From: Schizochytrium sp. CCTCC M209059
Lineage: Eukaryota > Sar > Bigyra > Thraustochytrida > Thraustochytriidae
NCBI GenBank assembly: GCA_000818945.1
Contig: KN805373.1
Span: 616,103-680,102, forward strand
Direction of reading: 5' to 3'
Length of the DNA: 64,000 nt
A program made the position numbers and the translations under genes. Position 1 is the stretch's first letter. Each line of letters opens with the position of its first letter. The notes under the pieces were generated by a model, which worked only from the letters and a program-made list of their open reading frames with translations, had not been told where the DNA came from and did no database searches. This document shows positions 33,735 through 43,576 of this stretch, piece after piece.

Positions 33735-35159
33735 ATGACTTGTGGCGGAAAGCAATTCACTACGCGCTCAAGCCTCGAGTGCTCCGGCCACGGGTCGTGC
33801 CTCGCCGCGGAAGGTGCTAATGTGTCCATATGCGTCTGCGAACCCGAATGGACTGGTACCGCGCACTGGGTGTCAGCGGAAGGAAGGGACTGCCACTTGA
33901 GTCTTATTGCGATTCGCGTCCTCTGGGCTATTTTGCTTCTCGTCGTGACTGCCGTCTTTGTCGTCTACTTTCCCACTTTTTGGAAAAAGCTCAGGAGCTT
34001 TCAAAATTCACAAGTGGTCAGGATGGCCAGATCCCGCCAAATTCGAAGGATCACAGACCACACAACCCTGTTGACGCTTATTATCTACTTTGGAGTCACG
34101 ACTCCGTCCATGGCTATTTTTGCCGTGCTTACGCTTGTCCGCCCCCTCGAGACGTACGTTGCCATTGACCTGGTTCCGACGCTCTTGTGGTGGATCTGCC
34201 GCTCCTCGTACTACATTTGCACCAGTCTCTACCAGCCGGCGCTGATCTCGACGCTTGTGAAGCAGCACGTGCCCGGTGCGCAGGGCATTTTCGCTGAACG
34301 TACGCTCTCATCGACGGCATTGACACTGGGTCACATTTTTTTGGGCACACTCGCCTTTGTCTCCGTCGCAGCTGAAAACCGTGCGGTCTCGATAGGCACC
34401 TGGGTTGCATGTATGGGCGGCGCAGGGATCATTATGATCATTCTTGCCCTGCAGGCACTGCTTCTCAAGAGAACCCTGATCCGCCAGCTTGACAGCGCAT
34501 ACCAGTATGTGGGCTCCGAAGAAATCAAGATTGTCAAGGAGCGTATGGAAAACGTGCAGAATCACAATATCGCGAACGCCATCGTGCAGGCGACAATTTA
34601 CATTTCTTTTGCTGCAATACCTTACCTGTACTCTTACTACGACTACTTGTTGCCAATCTCATGGATGACGATCCCTTCGAATGCCCGACTCGTCGTACGC
34701 ACCCTCATGATCTCTCCGGACTCTGGCATCCGCGAAGGCCTGCCGACCATTATTTCGGAGAATGTTAAGGACAACTTTGGTATTTCTGAGTCTGAGATCA
34801 CCGCCGGGACCGCTATCTCTATTTCCAATGTGGAGGATTCCCGACTCTTTGCGGCTGGGGATCATTTTAACGGGCTTCATCCAAAGGATATTACCGCGCA
34901 ACAGGGAAATACACCTTCAGCGATCGAACTCCAAGCGAGCACATCTTTGTCAGAAATGGCAACAAATACCTTGCACCCTAGCGCACCGCCCGTCGGCACC
35001 GGCGAGAGCGAGGATGATTCTGACGGTGTTGTGCCTGACGATAGCGACATTGACACGTGTACTGTTCCTGAGATGTCCAATGCGAGTGTTGGTCCCCCTT
35101 TGGGCGGCGGAAGTGCAGAAAAAGCTGGTGTCGATCACAACCAGGAGTATATGTCCTGA
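33735..35159 (+). CDS. seven-TM-type membrane protein with N-terminal EGF-like module
   Basis: The predicted protein has 474 residues from the first in-frame ATG, which has purine-rich sequence before it. Residues 3-52 form one EGF-like module (ECSGHGSC, then CVCEPEWTG and a final Cys). About seven hydrophobic segments follow at about residues 55-80, 115-140, 150-175, 200-220, 225-250, 280-305 and 308-330. The remaining 140 residues form an acidic, Ser/Thr-rich tail that is probably cytoplasmic. No signal peptide is seen, so the first membrane helix probably acts as signal anchor. It could be a receptor, but no known receptor family was recognised. The right end of the transposon-like element lies 204 bases upstream, inside the likely promoter. 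Confidence 0.8.
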   Translation: MTCGGKQFTTRSSLECSGHGSCLAAEGANVSICVCEPEWTGTAHWVSAEGRDCHLSLIAIRVLWAILLLVVTAVFVVYFPTFWKKLRSFQNSQVVRMARSRQIRRITDHTTLLTLIIYFGVTTPSMAIFAVLTLVRPLETYVAIDLVPTLLWWICRSSYYICTSLYQPALISTLVKQHVPGAQGIFAERTLSSTALTLGHIFLGTLAFVSVAAENRAVSIGTWVACMGGAGIIMIILALQALLLKRTLIRQLDSAYQYVGSEEIKIVKERMENVQNHNIANAIVQATIYISFAAIPYLYSYYDYLLPISWMTIPSNARLVVRTLMISPDSGIREGLPTIISENVKDNFGISESEITAGTAISISNVEDSRLFAAGDHFNGLHPKDITAQQGNTPSAIELQASTSLSEMATNTLHPSAPPVGTGESEDDSDGVVPDDSDIDTCTVPEMSNASVGPPLGGGSAEKAGVDHNQEYMS

Positions 35160-35528
35160 TTTTTTTTTTTTCAGGTCATGGAATGAAGGTGAGCGAGCAC
35201 GCATCCATCCTAATCTCGGTGCATTAGCCACTCGACTGCTGCAACGGCGCGCATCCGGCCGACGCATCATATGTTTATTTATTCGATTTCGACTCCGATG
35301 AACCTGGGTCAGTTGTGCAAGGTCATTTGTGTGGTAGAAAGACCCCTTTTCTTTCCAGCAGCCATCGATCTTTCGTCGGTGGCGGCACTCTATGTTTTCC
35401 AATGTTTGTTCAGAATTTTAAAACTGCTGTCTTACTCTCTTTGTACATCAAAATCCCCAAGGTAAGCAAACAGGCCAATACTACGTTTTATGTTTTTGGT
35501 TTATCCGAGAGACTGTGAGCCTTTTTCA
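35160..35528. other. convergent intergenic region
   Basis: It lies between the 3' ends of the EGF/7-TM gene and the NUP43-like gene. It starts with a T run and is AT-rich. No gene is seen. Confidence 0.7.
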
Positions 35529-36584
35529 TTAAAGCGGGAGCACTTGCAAAAGCGGAGTGAGAATAATCGTCTCGTCTTCACCACCCGCCATCAGCAGCGG
35601 CCCACTAAGTTCGTCCGAGCAGACGTCGACACTTGAGCAAGCCATGCCTTGAAAAGAATACAGTGGGTCTACGGGGCTTTGGCTGGGTGTCTGAACGTTC
35701 ATGGCGCGTACCATACCATCATCAGAGGCCGACAAAAGGATTTGCGGACGGTCCGGATGGAAGGTGAGTCCAGTGATCGTGTCTTGGTGCGTAACCAGAC
35801 GACCCGAGCAGCGCTGCGTTCGCAAGTCCCACAGCGAAATGCCGCCCAGTGCGTCACCACAGGCGAGCTGGTAGGGCACGCTAGGGTGCACCGCCAGCGA
35901 TGTCTGACGCGTGTTTGCGTTTTGCGCATCGGGCAGAGACTGCATCGCCATTGTAGGAGATCGCGCGTCCCATACACGTAACACTCCTCCCGGACTCGAA
36001 CCCGCAACTGCAACAGCATCTGGACTCCAGAAGCAAATGTCGTTAACGCAGGCAGCGTCACGCGAAGGAATGGTCTGAGTCTGCATTCGCTCGAGATGAA
36101 TGAGGTCTACTTTTCCCTCCTCGGAGCCAGCTACACCGAGACCGCCTCGGAACGGGCACACACTCACACTTGTGACGCAAGACTCGTAGAGACGAAGTCT
36201 GCCAAGATTAGTCAGCGGCTGTGATGAAGGGTCCTCTGTAGGAGCCATGAGCTGGAAGAGGCCTACGTGACCAGCGTTGTCACCAGCCAGTATACGAGGG
36301 GCATCGTGGCGCACGTTAAGCACACTTAGCGCTGAGACGCTTGCGTTCATCGAGTGGTGCGCAATGGGTGCGCTGTCGTCTTCGCCATAGATCTGGACGC
36401 GTCCGGACGCTGTGCCCACGCACAGCGTTGCCGGCAAGCCCGTAAGCGCATTTCCTGCAATGAGCTTGCTGCACGTGGCCAAGGGAACTGCGTGCTCCCA
36501 TAGAGGTCTCCTCTCCTCGCGCGTGTCTTCCACGAGAGCCACGTTTTCGACGTCGCCGTCATCGTTGGCTCTGACCACCATCAT
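35529..36584 (-). CDS. NUP43-like WD40 nucleoporin
   Basis: The predicted protein has 351 residues, starting at an ATG (MMVVRAND). WD40-type blades include VLRVWDARS, GGISLWDLRTQ and the segments LAVHPS and LTFHPDRPQILLSASDDGMV. The order of features agrees with NUP43, a short WD40 subunit of the Nup107-160 Y-complex of the nuclear pore. These features are VTSVSVCPF followed by EEGKVDLI, a serine/alanine stretch before NDICFW, and a C-terminal VDV...LLMAGGEDETIILT strand set. In animals that complex also acts at kinetochores. WD40 proteins are easily confused, so the family call is likely rather than certain. Confidence 0.75.
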   Translation of the reverse strand: MMVVRANDDGDVENVALVEDTREERRPLWEHAVPLATCSKLIAGNALTGLPATLCVGTASGRVQIYGEDDSAPIAHHSMNASVSALSVLNVRHDAPRILAGDNAGHVGLFQLMAPTEDPSSQPLTNLGRLRLYESCVTSVSVCPFRGGLGVAGSEEGKVDLIHLERMQTQTIPSRDAACVNDICFWSPDAVAVAGSSPGGVLRVWDARSPTMAMQSLPDAQNANTRQTSLAVHPSVPYQLACGDALGGISLWDLRTQRCSGRLVTHQDTITGLTFHPDRPQILLSASDDGMVRAMNVQTPSQSPVDPLYSFQGMACSSVDVCSDELSGPLLMAGGEDETIILTPLLQVLPL

Positions 36585-37476
36585 TGTTATTGTTGCCTAC
36601 TTTAACGCGTGGTGAGGTCACCGACTCAAAGCCACGCCTTGGGAAACGGCGCGATTTGCTAAGCTTCTCTCCCACGTCGTCGCAGCCGTACGCGCCTTGC
36701 GGACGGGCCGTGTTCACTCGGCTCGGCTCGGCTCGAGTTGCGCGGCCCCTCCCTGTTTGGGTCTTGTCGTGTTGTGGTGCTCATTGTTCACGGTGAGTCA
36801 CCCACTTCTTGCGTGAACACTCTCGTAAAAACAAAACAAAAGGGGCGAAGTACATACTATCTTATCGCGAACAGCTCCCTCCGAGCCCACCTTACCCCTT
36901 CGTGGGACCTGGAACCTGATCCTCTTTGCTTTCTGCAGCTGCTGCAGCAGCAGCATCCCAAAGAACTTTGTGGGCTTTTTTGATGCTGCAGCTGTGCCAA
37001 TTTTTCTATGGTAGTAGTACTACGTACTACCAGGGTATGGTAGGCCTGACGACCGCCAAGATCCAGACTCGCCGCCAAGGTCCGTCACCGTGACCTCCCT
37101 TAGGCTATTATTGTGGTCCTTGGGGGGCACGAGTTGATTTATGATTACGTCATTGCTCTGCACCTCGGGCGCAAGTGCTCATCTCGCCGCCCGCCGCATT
37201 CTCGTTCATCCGCGCTTTCACAAGCATAAGGGCATGCATTGTCAAAGTTGGGGGACGGAAGCAAAGAGGGGCAGACTGACTCTGGGCGGCGCCGACAACA
37301 CGATACATACCACCAGACCCGAAACGCTGCAGAGGTAGACGCAGACAGGCACGCACGCAGGCACCCACGCGCGCGCGCACGCACGCACGCACGCAGGCCG
37401 GCAGGTTAGCAAGCAGGCAAGAAATCGTGAGCGAGCGCCGCGAGAGAGGAAAAGGGCCGAGGACCGGACAGCCAAG
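36585..37476. other. divergent promoter region
   Basis: It separates the NUP43-like gene (minus) and the GST gene (plus). It contains a TAC/GTA palindromic stretch near 37010-37030 and a GCAC/GCAG repeat just before the GST gene. No gene is seen. Confidence 0.6.
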
Positions 37477-38169
37477 ATGCTCAAGCTGTATGGTGTTCTG
37501 GGCTCGCAGCCGGCGCGGGCTGTGTATTGGGTGCTGAAGCTCGCCAACGCGGACTTTGAGCTGATTGAGGTCATGCCCGGCTCGGACAAGGAAAAGCCCC
37601 TTGGCTCCAAAAACAAGGAGTATCTCGCCAAGGTCCCACCCGGTATCGTCCCCGCCCTCGAAGACACGGAGACCGGTCTCGTGCTCTGGGAATCGAACGC
37701 CATAATGACGTATATCGCCAACAAGTTCAAGCTGAACGATCTTTACCCCGAAGACCTTGGTGCGCGCGCCAAGGTGCAACAATGGATGAACTGGCACCAC
37801 CACAACTCGCGGGTCTTCACGTTTGCCCTCTTTGCGCCCATCTTTCGTCCCGACATCAAGTTCAGCGAGAAGGAGCTCAAGGGTAACCGCAAGAAGTGCG
37901 AGATGGTCGCCAATCTTCTTGACGACGCCCTCTCGAGGAGCCCTTACCTCGTGGGCGACAAACTCACCCTTGCCGATATCGCCGTCTTCGAAGACGTCGG
38001 CGAGTGCGCCCAGCAGCACCTTGCTCTTTTCGACTTTGCCAAGCACAAGAATGTCGAGGCTTGGATCAAGCGAGTTGAGCAAGCTCCCGAGTTTCAGGAA
38101 TCGCATGCCGTCTTCCCTGCGCTGAAGAAGGTCATCGACAAAGTCCAGAAGAACAAGGCCAAGCTCTAA
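37477..38169 (+). CDS. glutathione S-transferase (theta-like)
   Basis: The predicted protein has 230 residues, the usual GST length. The N-terminal thioredoxin-like domain holds the probable catalytic Ser10 (LGSQPARA), which would activate glutathione, and the glutathione-binding WESNAIMTYI at about residues 71-80. The all-helical C-terminal domain has the capping-box-like region KLTLADIAVFEDV at about residues 163-175. The SQPARA pattern points to the theta class. The enzyme conjugates glutathione to electrophiles in the cytosol. The C-terminus ends in a Lys-rich helix without a targeting signal. Confidence 0.92.
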   Translation: MLKLYGVLGSQPARAVYWVLKLANADFELIEVMPGSDKEKPLGSKNKEYLAKVPPGIVPALEDTETGLVLWESNAIMTYIANKFKLNDLYPEDLGARAKVQQWMNWHHHNSRVFTFALFAPIFRPDIKFSEKELKGNRKKCEMVANLLDDALSRSPYLVGDKLTLADIAVFEDVGECAQQHLALFDFAKHKNVEAWIKRVEQAPEFQESHAVFPALKKVIDKVQKNKAKL

Positions 38170-38578
38170 ACGAAGCACCCTTTCTCTTTTTCTTTTCCCT
38201 TTTCTATTTCAATTACAATAATTTTGAAACGGGGGCTCCTGTCACTCACTCACCTACCTAACCAATAATTCACGCAAGCAATCCGCTGACCTCTGCACGT
38301 TGCCTTGCTTTCGAGCTTCTTTTCAAGAGGTAGGGGGGGGGGGGGGGGATCATTTCAAAGTTGGGTGCCTTGACAACCACGTCTCGAGCGAGGGCTCGTT
38401 CTTGCTGTTGTGCGTGTAAAGAAGCTGCTGTCAGCTGCTGGACAGCAGCGGCGCCAAGGCCGGCCCGCGCGTGCTACGCGCGGCGGCCAGAAAGGAAGGT
38501 TAGCATCCTTCCTCCCTTCCTTCCTTCCTTTCTTCTTTCCTTCCTCTGGCCTGCGCATTGCACACCAAATTCACCGCC
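38170..38578. other. intergenic region
   Basis: It contains a G run near 38333-38348 and CCTT repeats at 38500-38540. No gene is seen. Confidence 0.65.
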
Positions 38579-41425
38579 ATGTTCGTCTTTGGCACCACCG
38601 TAAGCGAACACCTTGCGGCGGTGCCTCCTCCTCAGGAGCGCGAGGAAGACATTGGCGTGCGGCGCAGCGCCGAAGACCGCAAAAACGAGCTTGACCATGG
38701 TCGAACACGTTTGCAGCTCCCCAAGGTTCGTCCTCAAGGCACCTTGAGGAGGACAACACCACCTCGAACACGTCTCCGCGAGCGACAACAACGTGGACGG
38801 CCTCGCAAAGATAAAAACAAAATACAGGCAGCACGAACGACCGGATCAACACGCCTCCGAATCGCCAGCACACGTCAAATGGGGCGTAAACACAGACGGA
38901 GCTCCGAACTTGACCGTATTGAAGATCTTGTGGCCGAGGAACGCGCAGTTCTAGAACAGCTTGAGGCAACTCGCGCAAGACTACGGCAAAAGCTCGCCGA
39001 CTCACCAGACTATCAGATTCTACGCGCAATTACCGATGCGTCCGCATCGTCGACCTCTGGTACCCAGTTGCAAGAGCCTACGGCGAATGTGCGCCTCGAA
39101 AATGTCTTTCCCGCGCTGACAAACGGAGGTGAAAGACCTCTCGAGACAGGTCTGCAACGAGGCAACCACATGCTGCCCATCTTTCAGCTCCCCCGCGTCG
39201 CAAAGGATGCCCCATTGGCCAACCCTCTTCCCAAAGAGCCCACTGAAGAGGAGAAAGAACGCCTTCAGGCCGAGCTTGACGCTCGAGCCCAAGCACGATC
39301 TCATCTTGGCCTCTCCGAGGACGAAGTCAAATACTTTGACGCAGTCTTAAAAAACGGGCCAAGTGTCCCATTGCCCTTGCCGCTCCCACAGCCGTCCAGC
39401 ACGTCCGATGTAGACGCCAGGAAAGCTGCCCGCAAGGGCGCCAAACGCAACCAAAGATCAATCTCTACCAAAGCGTTGACGAACCCCAGAGAGCCGCAGA
39501 CGAGTACAGTCTCCTCCGCCGTGGCTCTCCGAAAGGAGCTGAGTACATCCATTAAGAGCGTGCAGTCTCTTACGAACCTGGTGCAAGATGGAGTGGCCGC
39601 TCTTCAGCGCGAGTATCCTGGAGCGGCACGAACCGCAAAATCCAAGGCCTTGGTGCAGCGTTGGGGGATTGCCAAGCTTGACCAAGTCTTCCGAAAGCGG
39701 GACCGTGCTCGCACGCGTGAATCTCTAGCACAATGGCAAAGGTTCACTCAGTGGGTACAGCTTGCGGAAAAACAAATGGTGTATCAGATGATGCAAGGCG
39801 CGGGAAAGCTTGCCCATGTGCTTTCTCGCTTGCAGCGCGCACGTCTTGCCTCCCGAATGAAACGATGGATTGCAATCTTCGATTTTGAGCGGAATAACGA
39901 GGAATACGTGGCCATGTCTCGAGCATGCGTCGTCATTCAGAGATGCTGGCGAGGATATCGCGGCAGGCTCTGGTATGCAGCCTGTAAATTGCAAAAAGAC
40001 TTACACGAACAGCACATGGCCGCTGCAAAGCTACAGAGTATCTTTCGTGGCAGACACGCAAAGAAAAAAGTATCAACTTTGCGCGAGAAGCAGATTCTTC
40101 ATGGAGCCGCGCGGAGAATGCAAACTGCATTTCGCGCGAGACTCGCGCGAAAGCGAGTGGTTGAACGCCGTGCGCGCCTCGAAGCCGAAAATCTGGCGGC
40201 ATTGAAAATGCAGGCGGCATGGCGACGCAAAAGGGGACAAATGGCCTATCATCTTTTGCGTCGTGCTCGACGAGATCAGGCAGCTTCTCGTATGCAGTCA
40301 ATCCAGCGCAAGCGCCTTGCAAAGCGCAAGGTCGAGGCGATGCGCGTGCATCAACGTCGAGAACGAGCATGTCTCATGGTGCAGCGCGCTTACAGATCCC
40401 GTCTAGCGCGAAAACGCATAGCGGAACGCCGGGTTGAGTACGCAAAGGAGCTCGAGGTGAAAGAGCGTTGCGCACTGCGACTTCAGGCCGTCTACCGGGG
40501 CCATCGCGGGCGTCTTGTGTACCAGCTAAAGAGTCATGCCAGGCGTGCAGCCCAAGAACATGACGCGCAGCAGGTGTCCAAGATTCAGAGTCTTTTCCGC
40601 GGTAAAATGGGCAGACGAAAGGCGGCCGAACGGCGCAAGGAGTATCTTGAGGAAATGTGTGCCTGGGCCCGGGCCTGGGTCGAAGAGTTCGACGAGAATA
40701 CAAATGACTACGTCTTTCGAAACTTGCATACGCAAGAAGTCTATGCGGAGCCTCCTCCGGACGGCTACACAAAGAGAGATGGAATGCTGGCCTTACTGGA
40801 CGGCCGCGTTCTCGAAGACCCCGTCATTGTTGCACGACGCGAGCGCGAGAAGAATTTGCTGCAATGCATTGAGTGTGACGAGACTGCTGCCACGCGCAAG
40901 TGCGTGGAGTGCGACGATATCTACTGTGACGACTGCTTCGATGCAATTCACCTCAAGGGCGCGCTTGCTTCACATGCCTTCGAGTGGTTTCAGGACGGCG
41001 GGCCGCAGGAGGGGGAGCCGGCAGATCTTGCTGCTGCTGGATCTGCGTCAGCAGACGGTGGGCTAGTTGGAGCGGGAGGGGCGCCCGACTGGATCGAGCT
41101 TTTTGACGAAGAATCAGGCTATCCGTATTGGTATGATCAGACCACCGGGGTAACGACCTGGGAGATGCCGCCCGAACTTGCACAGCAACAGGACATGAGC
41201 CAGTACAATGCTGCAGCAGGTGCTGAGGGCATGGAGGGAGGCTCTGAGTGGGCTACATATTTCGACGAGGCATCTGGGCAAAATTACATGTACAATGCTA
41301 CAACGGGCGAGTGTATTTGGGAACACGAGCAGCAAGAGCAGCCGCATCAAGACGAGGAGAACGTCGTGTATGACGAAAACACCGGATATCCCCAGGAGCA
41401 GGATGATGGATATGGCTACTATTGA
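38579..41425 (+). CDS. IQ-motif, B-box and WW-domain protein
   Basis: The predicted protein has 948 residues from an ATG in a good context (CACCGCCATGT). The first 100 residues look non-protein-like, so an ATG at 38879 (MGRKHRRSS) or splicing from the GTAAGC just after codon 7 are alternatives. A coiled coil at about 112-140 is followed by a row of IQ motifs at about 444-690, such as VVIQRCWRGYRGR, AAKLQSIFRGRHAKKK and LRLQAVYRGHRGR, which bind calmodulin or related light chains. A WW-like segment (700-725) and a B-box-type zinc site (about 762-805, C-x2-C-x8-C-x2-C-x4-C-x2-C with two His) follow. Two WW domains at about 836-864 and 890-917 bind proline-rich partners. The C-terminus is DGYGYY. 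Such proteins are often cytoskeletal or ciliary scaffolds; that role is inferred. Confidence 0.88.
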   Translation: MFVFGTTVSEHLAAVPPPQEREEDIGVRRSAEDRKNELDHGRTRLQLPKVRPQGTLRRTTPPRTRLRERQQRGRPRKDKNKIQAARTTGSTRLRIASTRQMGRKHRRSSELDRIEDLVAEERAVLEQLEATRARLRQKLADSPDYQILRAITDASASSTSGTQLQEPTANVRLENVFPALTNGGERPLETGLQRGNHMLPIFQLPRVAKDAPLANPLPKEPTEEEKERLQAELDARAQARSHLGLSEDEVKYFDAVLKNGPSVPLPLPLPQPSSTSDVDARKAARKGAKRNQRSISTKALTNPREPQTSTVSSAVALRKELSTSIKSVQSLTNLVQDGVAALQREYPGAARTAKSKALVQRWGIAKLDQVFRKRDRARTRESLAQWQRFTQWVQLAEKQMVYQMMQGAGKLAHVLSRLQRARLASRMKRWIAIFDFERNNEEYVAMSRACVVIQRCWRGYRGRLWYAACKLQKDLHEQHMAAAKLQSIFRGRHAKKKVSTLREKQILHGAARRMQTAFRARLARKRVVERRARLEAENLAALKMQAAWRRKRGQMAYHLLRRARRDQAASRMQSIQRKRLAKRKVEAMRVHQRRERACLMVQRAYRSRLARKRIAERRVEYAKELEVKERCALRLQAVYRGHRGRLVYQLKSHARRAAQEHDAQQVSKIQSLFRGKMGRRKAAERRKEYLEEMCAWARAWVEEFDENTNDYVFRNLHTQEVYAEPPPDGYTKRDGMLALLDGRVLEDPVIVARREREKNLLQCIECDETAATRKCVECDDIYCDDCFDAIHLKGALASHAFEWFQDGGPQEGEPADLAAAGSASADGGLVGAGGAPDWIELFDEESGYPYWYDQTTGVTTWEMPPELAQQQDMSQYNAAAGAEGMEGGSEWATYFDEASGQNYMYNATTGECIWEHEQQEQPHQDEENVVYDENTGYPQEQDDGYGYY

Positions 41426-41866
41426 ACATGAACGATTCTTGACTTGCTTGCATGCACGCTTTCTTTGCGTCCTTTTCCCCCCAATTTTTTTGGTTCTTTT
41501 CGTAAAGGAAGACAATGAAGACGCGGCGAAGAAGAAGAAGAGGAGCGAGAACTATTATCAGCAGAAGAGAGTACATGGACAGGTAAAAACGTAAAGATTT
41601 AAAAGTTTTAGAACAAAAGTCATAATGTTTCAAAGCATGAAGGTGGCAAATGGGTTTCTTCGAGGTGTAGAAGCGGATGAGCTGCGCGATCAGCAAAGAA
41701 CTATTTTCCTTGCACTTGAGCGGCTAGACCTTGTTCTTCCGAGCTATCAGCCTATTCACAGCCTTGCATACCAAGATTGTCACGCCGTGTTAAGCTGAGT
41801 TGAGCCATTCCGAGCTACGCTGAGGGAGCCCATGTCATATCGATGAGCACAGATCAAGATCAATCA
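41426..41866. other. convergent intergenic region
   Basis: It lies between the 3' ends of the IQ/WW gene and BUB3. No gene is seen. Confidence 0.7.
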
Positions 41867-42841
41867 CTACTCAGTCTTGGCACGCTTGGCGCGCGGGAGG
41901 ACCTCGCTGTCTAAAACGTGGCGGATTACAATAGCGTTGCGAGCCTGGCGCGCGGGGTCGTCTCCACTCTCAAAGGTGTACGATTTGGCAACCGCAAGAA
42001 GACTGCCTGACTGATTAAAGTCGAGCGATGCCACTGTCTCATCAACGCCAAAGTGACTTGTACGCTTGTGATTTAATGGGTCCCAAACCGCCACATCACC
42101 GTCGCCACCACCCGTAGCAAAGGTTTCGTGCACTGGATGAGGTGCAATGGCGTTAACGGGATAGATTGCTTCCTTGGTGCGATGACACTTGAACTTGAAG
42201 GAGTCGCGACTGCTATCAAGATAATCGACAACCACGCGGCCTGCTGTGCACCCAATGGCAAAACCATTGCCATCTGGAAGAAAACGCACACATCTCGTTT
42301 GAAAAGCGAGCGCAGGCGGACGCGCCTGGACCGGCTCATCAGGCTTGCGCATATCGTAAAGGTGCACTGTGCGTCCTGCATGAGCAACGAGGAGTTTGGC
42401 TCCGTGTGCATCCATTGCAAAGACCTTGTGCGGTTGTTTCACAGCTACAGCAGGTCCTTGTTGGCGAGGATCCCAGGCTTGCACAGAAGCATCCCAGGAT
42501 CCGGATACCACCAGATTTGCCTCGGGCAAACTCGCCACGCAGCGCACAGGAGCATCATGCATGCCGAGCGTACGTCGGTCCTCTGACTCAAAGTCGTGCA
42601 AGAGGACTTTGCGGTCGAGACCTCCACTGACCGCGGCTCTCGAATCTGGTGCACTGAAGCAAGCGCCCAAGACGGCAGACGCATGGTGGTACTTGCCCAT
42701 AAACCTATCTACATCTGCATCGACAAGGTTCACACTTCCGTCCCACGAAGCAACGAGAAGTCGATTCTCCCCATTGCGCGAGAACTGGACGCTTGAGATC
42801 CCGTCGCCCACTTTGTACGAGAGTTCCCTGGTCCTCTCCAT
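41867..42841 (-). CDS. BUB3: mitotic checkpoint protein BUB3
   Basis: The predicted protein has 324 residues (family about 325-340), starting MERTRELSYKVGDGISSV. It has WD40 propeller features throughout: LLVASWDGSVNLVD, AAVSGGLDRKVLLHDF, VVSGSWDASVQAWD, ETFATGGGDGDVAVWD. The BUB3-specific stretch from KEAIYPVNAIAPHP to the propeller-closing repeat is present, and the basic tail reads PRAKRAKTE. BUB3 binds phosphorylated MELT motifs of KNL1 at kinetochores and recruits BUB1/BUBR1 to delay anaphase. The open frame extends far upstream on the minus strand, but only as GC-rich sequence without homology. The gene is divergent from PRP8 and shares its promoter region. Confidence 0.93.
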   Translation of the reverse strand: MERTRELSYKVGDGISSVQFSRNGENRLLVASWDGSVNLVDADVDRFMGKYHHASAVLGACFSAPDSRAAVSGGLDRKVLLHDFESEDRRTLGMHDAPVRCVASLPEANLVVSGSWDASVQAWDPRQQGPAVAVKQPHKVFAMDAHGAKLLVAHAGRTVHLYDMRKPDEPVQARPPALAFQTRCVRFLPDGNGFAIGCTAGRVVVDYLDSSRDSFKFKCHRTKEAIYPVNAIAPHPVHETFATGGGDGDVAVWDPLNHKRTSHFGVDETVASLDFNQSGSLLAVAKSYTFESGDDPARQARNAIVIRHVLDSEVLPRAKRAKTE

Positions 42842-43576
42842 CTTTGCCTCACACGCACGCACGCACGCACGCACGAAGCCCTCCTGTGCCCGGAGCTCCG
42901 GGACCCTCTCTCTCTTGCGGTCGATGCCCCCGCCAACGCAGCGAGCGAGGCTGGCCGACCTCGCAGCGCAGAGAGCTCCTCCCGCCGCGGCGTGTCCCTG
43001 CGTCTCGGCCCCGGCTGCGCTCGCCGCCGGCCTCGACCTCCGCGGCGTACAACGAGACCGCGCCGGAGAAGAGGTTTTGGCGGCCGCGCTCCAAGCAAAG
43101 CGAGCGCGCAAGCAATCAAGCAAGCAAGCAAGCAAGCAAGCACGGCAAGTAAAAAACCCGCGGCAAGTCGGGAATGGCGACGCAGCTGCACTTGCGCGCG
43201 CTCGCACAAGTGGGAAACGCGGCGCGCCGCAAGTGGAGCAAAAACCAAACCACAAGAAGGGGGCCGCAGCACGGAGAGCAAAGCAGAGCAGAGATCGATC
43301 ATCGATCATCGATCGATCGCTTGATCGCCCTGCGCGCGGAGCGGAGCGGCGACAGCGGCGACGGCGGCGAGGGCGGCGACGACGTCTCGCCCCTGCCGGG
43401 CCCCCGAGTCCTCCGCGGCGGGCAGCCCGGAGCGGGTGGGCGAGCGAGCGCGCCGCGCCTGAGCGGCCGTGGTTTTGAACGGAGGCGCGTCGGGCGTCAC
43501 CACCCGCTGCGCCGGAGACCGCGACGCTTGCGAGCGCGACGAGCGCGACGCCCGCGAGCGCGGCGAGCGGGTAGAG
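42842..43576. promoter_or_regulatory. shared divergent promoter of BUB3 and PRP8
   Basis: 735 bases separate the two start codons. It contains an AAGC repeat (43112-43142) and a palindromic ATCGATCATCGAT cluster near 43295-43320 that may hold factor-binding sites. No TATA box is obvious. Confidence 0.5.
43112..43142. repeat. AAGC tetranucleotide repeat
   Basis: About seven AAGC units within the BUB3/PRP8 divergent promoter. Confidence 0.85.
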
